64,000 nucleotides of DNA from Coniella vitis (taxonomy: Eukaryota > Ascomycota > Sordariomycetes > Diaporthales > Schizoparmaceae), in contig WUJK01000010.1 of the NCBI GenBank assembly GCA_011317545.1, forward strand, positions 2,108,001-2,172,000. The letters are read 5' to 3'. Shown here one piece after another: positions 38,330 to 50,072 of the stretch. Numbering within the stretch: position 1 is the first letter of the stretch; each line of letters opens with the position of its first letter. The position numbers were made by a program, and so were the translations under genes. The notes beneath the pieces were generated by a model that worked only from the letters and a program-made list of their open reading frames with translations, was not told the origin of the DNA and made no database searches.

Positions 38330-38910
38330 TCGAAAGATTTCTTCGTCGGTTATTCCTAAAACCGTTAAGCGTAACCTTCTTCTTTAATCTATTCTAGAGT
38401 ATTATATAGAGATACCGACCTGCTCTAACTATAAGGAACGGGGGCTTTTTTCTTATTAGATTTCCGCGATATATTCCGACCGCTATACTAAGTATATTCG
38501 TTTAAATAAATCTCGCTACGATATACTAGGTCCTTCTCCGTCTAATATTCGTACTATCTCTCGGTACTATTAGAAGATTAAGGATAAGATAGAGGAACTA
38601 GACGAGGCTCGTCGTATTTTAGACGTACGTATAGATCGCCTTCGTAAGCAGAAAAAGATATAGAGAGAGAAGATAGTACGGGCTATTCGCCGGGGCCTGG
38701 ATTCTATAGAGGAGTTAGATTATATAGAGCGTAAGGAGGCTAAAAAGGAGGCGGTAGTTTCGGTACCGGCGGGTCCTTTACCTAAAGCGTTTCCTAATTC
38801 GCTAATATAAGAGTTTAACGCTATAAACTAGTCTGCTATAGATTTTAGTAGGTTATTAGATCTAGTTAGCGCTTCTAATAAAGGGGGTTTATTTAATCGT
38901 TAGTAAGTTT
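38330..38910 (+). pseudogene. Antisense accessory ORF relic with Cys-rich head and coiled coil
   Basis: Plus-strand relic opposite to gag-pol. Legible pieces are a Cys-rich start (ACSNCKERGLFC), a downstream stretch where Cys codons appear changed to Tyr (TGT/TGC to TAT), then a Glu/Arg-rich helix region (LDEARRILDVRIDRLRKQKK) and IRRGLDSIEELD. It looks like a Cys-rich (possibly zinc-binding) domain followed by a basic coiled coil. It occupies the same place as the 16840 and 22590 relics but has a different sequence. Function unknown. Confidence 0.5.
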
Positions 38911-41160
38911 TCTAATTCTATTTATTATTAAGTTATTCGCTAATTTTCGTATTCTTTAATTAGATCTTTATAGATATTCTTTAGGGTTTCCTAAGTATTT
39001 TCTAAGTTATTATATCCTTTCTATTTAATAAGGTATTATTTTCCGCGTCCGTATTTATATAAGTCGAGAATTTATTTAACTTCGTATTATACTTATTCTA
39101 GTTCGATAATATCTATATTATATAAGAGTTCTGCGTCTACTAATGCTAGTTTAAGGAGTAAAATATAAAAGATTAGGTATAGATATATATATAGGGTTTC
39201 TAATTTATAGTTAACTGGTAAAATTTATCGTATAATTTTATAAGGTCCGAGTTTTTTATAATCGAGTTTATCGCTAGGTTTAATAGTTTTAATATTTTTA
39301 TAGTTAAGGTAGACTTTATCTCCCTTCTATAGGATTAATCCCTTAATCCTTTTCTAATTAGCGTATTTCGTTATTTATTCTCTAATATCCTAAAGTATAC
39401 GTTAAGTATCTTTATATAATTATTTAATTCTCCTAGCATATTAGTCTGCTGTTTCTATATTTCTACCTAGTAGTATTTCGTAATATACCGTAGGGTTATG
39501 TCTATAGAGTAGGAAGAATAGTGATTTTCCTATACTTATTATATCTATACTATTATAAGCGAACTACGCGGTTAGCAAAAGTTCGACCTAATTATCTTAT
39601 TCGTAGTTAATATAGTATCGTAGATATTATTCTATAATCTAGTTAGTATATTCTATTTATCCGTCTATCTAAGGATAAAATACTATAGATATACGTTATA
39701 TTATTCCGAGGTATTTAGTAAGTAAGATCTAGAATTTTAATATAAATTTTCTATCTCTATCTAATATAATTTCCTAAGGTATTCCGTAGTTAGCGATAAT
39801 AATACGGAGGAATATATATACGAGTTCTTCTACGGTATTACTTTCTCTATATAGTAGGAAGTATATATACTTACTTAGTCTATAAACTACTACTAAGATA
39901 CTATTATATTATACTTAAGTTAAGGGTTCTTATAAGAGGGGTAGCTTAGTAATAAAGTTTAGACTAATAGATAACTAAATAGCCGTAGGTATTAGTAGGG
40001 GTTATAATAATCCGTAGGGTTTATATCGTTCTATCTTATTCCGTTTATATATATCGTAGTTATTAACGATATCTATAACTCGTTTTTTAAGGTTCGGTAG
40101 GTTCTAATAATATTAGATCCTTTTATAAGTTACTCTAATTCCTTAGTATCTATATACTAGTACGCTATAGATGCTTTTAATATAGTCGTTTTATTCTAAT
40201 ATTATTATACTATCGAGGTTAGGTATTTCTCCTTTAATATATAGGGTTATATTAAGTTCCTTAGTAATAGATAGTATAATAAGGTTACCTTCCGAATCTT
40301 CCCTAAAGATTACTATAATATCCTAATCTTTACTATTACTATCCTTATAATCTAACCGTCTACTAAGAGCGTTTGCTTATTCGTTTTCTTTACCTTTACG
40401 GTAGATAATCTTAAAGTCGAATTCTAATAGAAATTCGTACTATCTAACTTATCGTTTATTAAGCTGCTTTATTAAGGTAAATACCTAAAGGTTCTTATAA
40501 TCCGTATATATAAGGATTTATTATTTTACGCCGATAAGGTAGTATCGCTATTCCCTAAAGGCTTCTACTATTGCTATAAGTTCTTAATCGGGCGTTCTAT
40601 AGTTAAGTTCCGGTTTATTTAGCTTCTTACTAAAGTTGCTAACTATTTATAGTTATCCTTTATCGTCCCGTTATCCGAGTTATCTACCGAGTATATAATC
40701 TAATACGTTTATTTCGATCTCGAAAACTTTATCTTAGTCTACTTTAACTAGGATTAGTTCTAATATAACTATATCTTTAATTATACTAAAGGCTTTCTAT
40801 ACCTATTTATTCTAGTTAAAGGTAATATCCTTTTTCGTAAGTTCCGTAAGTAGTACTATAATACTATTATAGTTCTTAATAAATTATTAGTAGAAGTTAG
40901 TATAGCCTAAGAAGGCTCTAATATCTTTAATATTCTAAGGTATAAGCTAGTCCCTAACTACCTATACTTTATCTTTCTATATTCGTATATACCCTAATAT
41001 AATAGTATATCCGAGGTAGTTAATTTCTTAAGTATTCTAGTTATATTTAGTAGATTCTACTAAAATCTTATTATCTTAGAGGATTTATAGGATTATCGTA
41101 ATATATTTCTAATATTCTTCGAATATCTTTAAGTAAATAAGGATATTATCTAGATAAGCG

Positions 41161-42622
41161 ATTATAAAATAGTCGAGGTATTCGTATAAGATAAAGTTTA
41201 TTATTTCCTAGAATAATACGGGGGTATTAGTAAGTCCGAATAGTATAATAAGGTATTCGAAATATCTATAGTATATTCTAAACGCTGTTTTCTATTCTTC
41301 CCCGGGTTTAATACGAATATATATATATCCTTCCTTAAGGTTAAGGGCTATAAACTATTAAGCTCCTTTAAGTCTATCTCTAAGTTCTTTAAAGAGAGGT
41401 AAGGGGTATTAATTCTTAATTATAATATCGTTAAATTACCGATAGTTAACGTATAATCGTAGTTTACCGTTTTTCTTAAGTATAAATAGGATTAGGTATC
41501 CTACTAGTAAATATAAGGGTTTAATATAGCCTTTCTTAAGATTTTCGTCGATATATTCTCTAAGTACTTTAAGTTTATCCTTATCTAATCTATAGATAGG
41601 AAAGAACTTTAGTTATTCTCCTTCTTTAAATAGGATCTTATAATCGTATAAGCTATACTCTAATAGGCCGTTATCGAATTTTCCTTAAAATAGTTTTATA
41701 AACTTCCGATACTCTTCTAATATACCGGAGAGGTTTTTAAATATATCTTCGTCTTATATAGTTATTATTATAAGGGGATATCGTTATATATATTTAATTC
41801 CTTCTTAAACTTATCGCGATAATATATCCTATTATCTATAGAATCCTATTATATTATATCCTAATCTACTATATCCCTTATTCTATTAAGTATTATAAAA
41901 TAGTCGAGGTATTCGTATAAGATAAAGTTTATTATTTCCTAGAATAATACGGGGGTATTAGTAAGTCCGAATAGTATAATAAGGTATTCGAAATATCTAT
42001 AGTATATTCTAAACGCTGTTTTCTATTCTTCCCCGGGTTTAATACGAATATATATATATCCTTCCTTAAGGTCGAGGGCTATAAACTATTAAGCTCCTTT
42101 AAGTTTATCTCTAAGTTCTTTAAAGAGAGGTAAGGGGTACCGATTCTTAATTATAATATCGTTAAGTTGCCGATAGTTAACGTATAATCGTAGTTTGCTG
42201 TTTTTCTTTAGTATAAATAGGATTAGGTATCCTACTAGTAAATATAAGGGTCTAATATAGCCTTTCTTAAGATTTTCGTCGATATATTCTCTAAGTACCT
42301 TAAGTTTATCCTTATCTAATCCGTAGATAGGAAAGAACTTTAATTATTCTCCTTCTTTAAATAGGATCTCGTAATCGTATAGGCTATACTCTAGTAGGCC
42401 GTTATCGAATTTTCCTTAAAATAGTTTTATAAACTTCCGATACTCTTCTAATATACCGGAGAGGTCTCTAAATATATCTTCGTCTTATATAATTGCTATT
42501 ATAAGGAGATATCGTTATACGTATTTAGTTCCTTCTTAAACTTATCGCGATAATATATCCTATTATCTATAGAATCCTATTATATTATATCCTAATCTAC
42601 CGTATCCCTTATTTCTTTAGGT
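41161..42622. repeat. 731-bp tandem duplication within RT
   Basis: The block starting ATTATAAAATAGTCGAGG at 41161 begins again at 41892, giving two direct copies of about 731 bp covering the YLDD-to-upstream RT region. The copies differ at scattered C/T and G/A sites. No other copy of the element in the window has this duplication. Confidence 0.8.
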
Positions 42623-45517
42623 ATTAACTATCGCTAGATCCTTCTTTATAAGCTATCGAGGTTTATCGTATCCTAGGGTAGCTATTATCTTAGCCCTTCT
42701 CGATTTAGAGGTATATATAAATTTATTTAAGCCCTTATTATCTAGGTATCGCTTAGTAACTAAATCCGATCCTACGCCTTTAATTATAACCGTTTCTCGG
42801 GTATCCGCTTCGTCCTATAAAATATAGCTATTAGTCTAATCGATTTAAGGATTTTCCTTTCTTAACTATAATATACCTAAAATTAGCTCGTATTATACGG
42901 TATCCGTAATATCGAAGTTTATTAATATCGTATATCCGTAGATCGTAACTAATAATTAATTAGATTCTATATCGATAATACCTTAGCTATAAGTAACTTC
43001 TATACCTTCTATAATACTAAGTTTATAGGGTTTTATCTTCTTCTTCTAAGGTATCCGTTCTCTATTAATAACGCTTAGGGATATAAAGTTTCCTTATACT
43101 CCGCTATCTAGGAGTATTATATAGTATTTATCGTTAATTCGTACTGCGATTTTTAAATATTCGTACGTTAAGCTATCTATCGCGTAGAGGGACTTTGCCG
43201 TAAGTCCTAATCGCTTATTATCCCTTATAAGCGATCCTTACCTTTTAGGTTCTATTATTCTTACTATACTCTAAAGGCTATTATCTATACTAGGTTCTTA
43301 GCTTATTATATTCCGTATTATATATATACTACGGCCTATCGCTATAAGCGCGCTTAATTTTCTTCTTTCGTATAGGGAGTTTATACTCCGGGCTAATTAT
43401 CTTTAAGGTCGTAATAAGTATACGTTTTATCCGCTAGGTATTCTATATAATTAGCGCGCTTATAGAAGCTATAATATATAGGTTCTACGTATACGGGCTT
43501 TATAAGCTTTTCTCTTTATTTCTATTTATATATTTTATACTAGTCGAGCGCTTTTTCTTATACGTAAGGTATATATTAGGGTATTATATATTAGTACTAT
43601 TTTACTTATCGTATAGTATATTCGTAGGGGGTATTATATATAAGGCTAATACTAGTATAGTTTCCCCTTATTCTAAGTACTTTATAATAGTCGCTGTTAT
43701 CGTCGTCGTAGGCGATAATATTATACCCTATCTCGCGCGTAGGGAACTATTCGTTAGTTACCTTATATTTAAAGTATTATCTATAATTATATATAATATA
43801 AGCAAACTATATAATCTAATAGTACTTTTCGTAGAGATAATTAATTCGTATATCTTCCTATATAAGGGGGGTTTCGTTTTAATAAGATATTATTCGGAAT
43901 AGTTCTCTAAGTATAATACCGTAGGTAAGGTAGTATATATCTCCTTTATCGATATCTTCGTCCGTAGAGCTTTCTAATTCTAAGCTCGTTTCTTCGCTAA
44001 TAGTTTAGGCGCTAATATCCTAACTAATATAGAGCGTTTCCTATTATTCTATAATTTCCGTAATATTACTCTACAAGATATCCGTTTTATTAGGTAGTTT
44101 ATACCCTTTTATATCGCGCTAGTAGGGGTATTCCCTAATAAGCTAGGCTTATTACTCTATTACTAGTCTTTCGAATAAACCGTTATCTATAGAGAGGGGT
44201 ATTCTCTAGGTAATTATAATTTATCGTTCCTTATAAGGTTTCTAAGGGAACTATCCTAAGCCTTACTTTACCGAGAGGTATATTATATAATTATCCTTAT
44301 AATAGAAGGTCTAGTTAAAGAGTCTATAATTAGAGTCGTCCGATATTTACTCTAAAAGCTAGTTTTAGCTAGGAGTAGAGTCCGTAGTCTTATATATTAT
44401 AATATTAGCTTATCGTCCTTCGGGGACTTTCTTAAATTCTCTAGGTTTCTTAGGTTATCGGCATTCTCGTACGAAGTAGCCTATCTTACTATAATTAAAG
44501 TATTCCCTATTTATAGGTTTACGCTAAGCTACGTTAAGCTCTATAGGGCCTAAGTATATAGTACTACTAACTATTATACCTCGTTACTAGAAGCTACGGT
44601 TAGTTATCTATTAAATCCGCCGTCCTATATTAGCGTAATTCCTTTATATAGTATAGCTACCTCCTTTCTTGCTTTTCTCTATATATCTTTTATAGAGACG
44701 GTTATCGATACGGATAGCGTTATTACTAAATATTATAAAGTCTTTAGGCTAATCCTGCTTAGAGATTTTATCTTTAACTTTATCCTTAAGTCCTTTATAA
44801 TAGTATTCTATAAGGTTTTTATCTTCCTAAGGGAGGCGTATTAAAAGTTACTTAAAACGGATTATATAGGCTAAAGTAGACTTATTCTACTTAAATTCTA
44901 TAAGTTATTATATTATAATCCGTTCTTCGTTAGGATCGCTAAATATTTCCTTAAGGATATATTCGAATCCTACGAATAAATCGAATATATTCTTAGTAAT
45001 CGTTTTACGTTAATCGAGGTTGCTTAGGTATTTAATATAGTTACGAAGTAAGGGTTCGTACTAGATAAGTACGTCCTTTTCGAGTTATATACCGGCTAGG
45101 ATAACTTTATCGGGTTCGGTAATAAATTATATTATATTATATAGGAAGTACGCCTTATAATAGGTAAGGAACCCTTAAAGCGTCTTCTAATTACCGTTAT
45201 ATATAATAGGTTTATCTATCTTATAGCTATTACCGGTGTTTTAAATAATAGGCGCTAGGGGTATAGTAGCTATAGCTTAGTATTATTCGAGCTATTAGGC
45301 CTGCCTACGGATAGTACGATTCTACTACTCCTAATTCTGCTGGAGTATAGTAAGTTATTAGGTAAGTTCGATTAATTAGTATATTATATCTTCCTAAGTT
45401 ATAACCTAGCGATATCCTTCTCCTAAGGTAGATAGGGTAGGAGTTTAAGGAGCTATTACTATACTTAATATTACCTAAGAGGTATATATAGACCGTCCTA
45501 AATAAGAGTTATAAAAA

Positions 45518-46002
45518 TATAATAATCCTTACCTAAATCCCGGATTCTAGAAGTACCTATAAGTTATATATTAATAGGTAGGGAAGTATTACCTTTAAGT
45601 CTTCGTATATTATTAAGTAATATTAAGTATTATAAGTAATTAAGAGGGATTACCCTATTATATAAAATAATGCTTAGATTTATAACTAAAGACTATAAGG
45701 AAAACTATCTAATAGCTAGGAAATCTATCGTCCTTATATCCTTCCGTTATTCTACGTTAAATACCCTATTTAACCCTAGATTATCTAGATTATCTCGCGA
45801 TCTTAATAATCCGGCTCTATTAAATTATCTAATAATCTTAATAATCTATTCCTAATTGGTTCGTATAACCCTAACCCTAACTATATCATCCTGTGTGACT
45901 TGGTTATATAAGAGATCCCCATCGGTCCGTTAAGGTTCCGATTTGCTGGTATATGGTTGCGCTGGCCTGTTCCTATGACCTGCATGACCGTGGGTTATAA
46001 CA
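45518..46002. repeat. LTR H (right)
   Basis: 485 bp, same subtype as G. Its last ~100 bp are almost undamaged (GTTGCGCTGGCC...CATGACCGTGGGTTATAACA) and it is followed by GGTAT. An open frame at 45670-45855 lies within it and is spurious. Confidence 0.9.
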
Positions 46003-46007
46003 GGTAT

Positions 46008-46228
46008 GTTTCTGATCCAATATATCCATGGATCGTTTGGATATGTTCATGATCCAATATATACTGTCTGATTGGTTCATCATTCGTCTTGTGTAACCCT
46101 AACCCTGAGTTATATCGTCCTGTGTGACCTTTCTATAATAGATCCTACCGGTCCGTTGTAGTTCCGATTTCTGATGCTATGCTGCGTTGGCCTTGTTCCT
46201 GTGACCTGCATGACCGTGGGTCATAACA
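46008..46228. repeat. Solo LTR, right part
   Basis: Resumes the solo LTR after the G-H insertion, contains GTAACCCTAACCCTGAG and ends GACCGTGGGTCATAACA, followed by the CCCCA duplication. Almost free of RIP damage. Confidence 0.85.
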
Positions 46229-46233
46229 CCCCA

Positions 46234-47190
46234 TTTTTAACGACAACAATTCCTGCCGTGCAGGACGATCCTGCCGGGCAAATGAACACGCCTTATCTGC
46301 GGAGAAAGCAATGCTCCATGCTCAATGAGACATGCTGCCTTCCATTTGTGTGCAAGCGCTTCCTGTGGATAATCCATCCGCATTACATTCTGTGCCTGAT
46401 ACGGGTTCTAGACACATTTCGCTTTACCGGCGGGAACGGTCCGGGAATAGCGGATCTCTACCCATGCACCAATACGGGGGTGACAATGTTAATTTATGAT
46501 AAGAAGCTGACTATTGCTCATTATTGTATATTATGTATGACGCTGTTACGCGGTATGCATTTGTTTGTATCGGGGCTTCGATAGCCTCAAAGTCGTACTT
46601 TCAGTTCGAATCACCCTGCTTGATTTTTTCATAAAAGATTCAGTTGTCTTGAAGTCTTAGATATAAATAGGTCCAAATTCTCGCAGATTAGTATTAGTCG
46701 TCCGTCATAACTTGATCCCTCAGAACCAGAACCCAATCTTTCAAAATCCAATCTGGCCCGTGAGAAACTCTATCTAAATCGTTTCACAATTCTTCCATCC
46801 GTATGCGACTGTGTATTCACGCTCCCAGATTGGTCTCGTTAGCCTGATGACGCCTTGAGTCGGACACCTGAGGATAGCAACACGAAATGAGTGACACAGA
46901 TACAGAAAGCCCTTAGACACTCTTACATCCTGGGAAATGCCGGCATATCCCAAGTCCCAGCAGGCGTAAAGAGAGTATAATGCTCGGAGCACCTATTGTT
47001 CTTTGCCTGATCTCGTCGACGATGATCCTGATCCCTTTCCTGAAGCGACCTAAGTACTCTTACGGATGCAATATGTGCCCGTCACTTATCACCATACTGT
47101 ATGTCTTCTCTCATGGGTGGTAAAATTTCCAGGTAATCAAGTTCGAGCTATGTGTAATATGGAAACTAGTATTTGCCCTATCTAGCTCCA
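46234..47190. other. Intergenic, no gene recognised
   Basis: A 136-codon frame at 46174-46584 begins inside the solo LTR and has no recognisable domain, so it is not called. A tRNA-like GTTCGAATC at about 46603 lacks a matching cloverleaf. A minus-strand frame at 46774-46992 has protein-like composition but no identified family. Confidence 0.4.
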
Positions 47191-47193
47191 GCC

Positions 47194-47899
47194 ATGGAAG
47201 CTGTCGAGTATGAATGGGCACTTATAAGAAAAATTTCGAACAGCTCTCACTATATCGTGGTCAGCCTACCCCAGAACTAGAGCAAGCATAGGAGGATCTT
47301 TTCGCATGTAAGTATCTGCAATATTATGATTTCTTCTACGTATATCCCAGATTGAGGACTAATAAAAGCATTGTTATAATCTTAGTGGAATTGATCAGTG
47401 TCCCAACCGAGAAATTAACTCCCCTAAATGAATTCACTAGTGGAATATGGCGATATCTTATCCGGAGTCAAGGAGGGGGTGTCGCTGAATTGAGGGAGGT
47501 TTTCCATCAAATTCATTGCCTTGTAAAGTCTTGTCTTTCCCTTTTCCTAGAGAGCTATTCTAACGTCTGGAATACTTTCAGAACCTGGTGGGACAATATA
47601 CCTGTAAGGATTCATAAGACTATATTAATGAAAAACCTTTCCAGGACGAGCCTTATATACTATGGATGAATGTCGACCATTATTATATCGAGACTATCAG
47701 GTTGAACCTCATGTTTACTGGTGACGTGACGCCATTTCTATCGACTGTGAACCAGCAATTGAGACTCGGAGAGCTGGCAGACTTTAATACACTTCACCGA
47801 TGCCGCAATTATAATAAGCTTGCGGAATGGTCCAAATCTAACGCTGTAACTAGAGAGCTCCTCAATGATGAAAAAGCTCACGCTCCAACCATGGCTTGA
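47194..47899 (+). pseudogene. UstYa-like (DUF3328) relic 2, nearly complete
   Basis: Exons are readable across two GT-AG introns (47308-47385 with a CTAAT branch site; 47604-47644). Motifs in order: EAVEYEWAL, a one-base loss near 47233, LYRGQPTPELEQA, an in-frame TAG at 47289-47291 where Trp is expected (TGG to TAG), EDLFA, then GGGVAELREVFHQIHCL with the first HxxHC intact, IETIRLNLM, DVTPF and ADFNTLHRCRNY. The second HxxHC is lost: the site reads NVDHYY. UstYa proteins need both HxxHC motifs, so even a read-through product would be inactive. The N-terminal membrane segment was not identified. Confidence 0.8.
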
Positions 47900-48289
47900 G
47901 GGCAGAAGCCCTATGTCAGTAGTTTAAAGATAATGATACATTGAGAACGAACGCCTCTAGAAAGCTTAGCGTATTCTTAATAAACCTTTTCCCAAAGAAT
48001 CAATGAGAGCAAGGAAGCTATGAAGAATAAACCTACATTTTGTACTTACAAACTTTATGCACTGAAAGGTAACTAGGTATATTTCGGTGGTTCCTGCATA
48101 TCTGATAAAGCAATCCCTCGCGTTATTTATGCAAACTCCTCACTAATCCATGAAAGTCCGAGTTGCCGAGGCTGTCTAATATATAACTAGGAGGATAAAC
48201 CCGTCTCTTGCAATAATTACGCCGATATTTCATCTTTCGGCAATTCCTGTTTTTATATTTGTCGACCATTTTATAACCTTCCTGATTAC
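47900..48289. other. Intergenic, promoter side of MFS gene
   Basis: No coding sequence recognised. Start choice for the following gene leaves about 390 bp of upstream sequence here. Confidence 0.5.
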
Positions 48290-50072
48290 ATGCTCAAACA
48301 TCAAAATCAAGTCACTGAATCCATGCCTCCAGAGCCGCCTAGTGCCTGCGGCTACGCCGCCCAAGCAAGCGAGCGGACTTCTCTGCTGGCCGGGCAGCCC
48401 GATGACTACGACCATCATCGCACCTCAAAGAGAGGTTCATCTGCAAGAAATAGACTCGGAGTTGTCTTCGCAAGCGTAATTCTCATCATTCTTATCGAAT
48501 TGGGTGCTTTCCTTACGACGATCCCCTTGAATCAAGTTCTTGAGCAAAACATCTGTCGCCTCTTTCACCCACGCGCATTGCTGATTCCCAACGACTCGAG
48601 ATGCAAGGAAAAAGCAGTGCAAGCCGAGTTATCATTGATCCGTGGATGGCAGAATACTTTGGACTTGATTCCCGGTCTGATTACCGCTATGCCTTATGGC
48701 TTGCTTGCCGACAAATATGGCCGGAGATTAGTCCTGACTCTGTCTGTACTTGGTATAACTCTTTCTAGCGGGCTTTATATTATAGTTTGTAAGTCAAGTC
48801 ATAGGCCCTCATCCTCTGTGTCTATCTTTGCAGTGGTTGGGACTGGCGTGTAATTCAGACATTTGCTCATGATTGTATTAAATACCCATTTCTAGGCGCA
48901 CTTCCCACAATGTTCCCTCCTCGTTTAACATGGCTCTCAGCAATTCTGAGTTTCGTGGGTGGCGGCCCAGCTGTATTCAATGCTATGATATTTGCTATAA
49001 CTGGAGAGGTTATTATGGAAGAGCAAAGGTTCGTTTGGTCCCCTGGAAAGCCGCCACAGCTAGCTGATATTTATGCTAGATCTACAACCTTTTTCTACCT
49101 GGGCGCTGCTGTCATCGGAGGCCAGCTAATCTCAAGCCCAGTTTTATTCCTTATTATGGAAGCCAATCTATGGCTTACCATTTGGCTTGGATTAGGCTGT
49201 CTAGCTATGGCCACTCTCTTGAGCAGTCTCATTCCGGAGACGCACCAAAAGCATACAAACGGTCCTCAACCAGTTCCAGAAGACGGAATATCCTTTTTAC
49301 AAAAGCTACGAAGCAAGCCACTTGACTTGCTTCGTATAAAGCATCAAGAACTAGTATGGATAGCAAAAGGCTGTGTGAGGTTTACGAAAACGAATTGGCA
49401 GGCGATGGCTTTACTGCTCACTTTGGCATTAACGACTTTTGGCCGCTTTGCACAGGAGATTCTCCTACAATATGTTACGAAGCGGTATGGCTGGTCCTGG
49501 GCAAAGGTACGTATCGAATTTACACAATCCTTGTCTGTTAGCATCAAAAGAACAACCGAAGTCTTCATGCTTGTCAGCTGATTATGAATTAGGCCAGTCT
49601 CCTATTATCTATCCAAGCTTGTGTTACCCTAGCACTTCTTATAGCCGTTCTACCTGCTATAAGTTATACTTTGGTCGCCAAGTTCTCCCTTACCAGCGCA
49701 GAAAAGGACCTTTGGCTCACCCGCGCAAGCGTGATTATGCTAACAACAGGGGCTTTTATGGTTGGGTTTGCAGAAATTCCAACCGTGATGGCTATTGGAC
49801 TCGCTTTCATAGCACTCGGATCCGGTTATACCTTTCTTGTTCGCAGTCTACTTGTATCTGTTCTCGCAAAGCGTTATATCGGAACACTTTACACAATGAT
49901 CGGCGTACTGGAGACATTAGGGGCTTTGCTAGCTGGACCTCTTCTTGCGGCCTCATATCGTGTAGGTATGGATTGGGAGGGACCTTGGATTGGGTTGCCA
50001 TACATTCTAGCCGGGAGTCTCTTCGCTTCGGCAGCGTTGATCACTAGCGTGATACGGATATCCAGCCTTTAA
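48290..50072 (+). CDS. Major facilitator superfamily transporter, four exons
   Basis: MFS membrane transporter of the fungal efflux type. Exons 48290-48788, 48896-49028, 49080-49506 and 49593-50072 splice in frame to 512 aa. The N-terminus is a ~50-residue hydrophilic tail (ERTSLLAGQPDDYD). Motif A reads GLLADKYGRRLVL, between predicted membrane segments 2 and 3. A long hydrophilic central loop (THQKHTNGPQPVPEDGIS) separates two six-helix halves, and ILAGSLFASAALITSV is the last helix. The second intron (49029-49079, 51 nt) is in frame and has no stop, so a simple ORF call would wrongly add 17 residues. No lesion is visible, so it is likely functional. Neighbouring UstYa and FAD-oxidase relics suggest a former metabolite exporter, but the substrate cannot be inferred. 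Confidence 0.88.

Larger units (their letters stand above)
37715..46002 (-). mobile_element. Full-length LTR retrotransposon G-H (TSD GGTAT)
   Basis: 8,288 bp with two 485-bp LTRs (37715-38199 and 45518-46002) and a perfect GGTAT duplication (37710-37714, 46003-46007). Coding strand is minus: polypurine tract beside the left LTR, gag at the right, CCHC knuckle near 44450-44500. Gag, RT and integrase regions align with the 16-36 kb copies, but the first ~700 bp next to the left LTR is unrelated to them. A 731-bp tandem duplication enlarges pol. Heavy RIP breaks all frames. Confidence 0.87.

Noticed and set aside
45670..45855. 61-codon ORF in LTR H
   Set aside because: Lies wholly inside a non-coding LTR; open by chance.
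46174..46584. 136-codon plus-strand ORF
   Set aside because: Starts inside the solo LTR and crosses its target duplication; no recognisable domain or splice structure.
46590..46620. tRNA-like GTTCGAATC
   Set aside because: No acceptor or anticodon stem could be paired around it.
49439..50047. 202-codon plus-strand ORF
   Set aside because: Out of frame with the MFS transporter exons, Ser/Arg/Cys-rich; a shadow.
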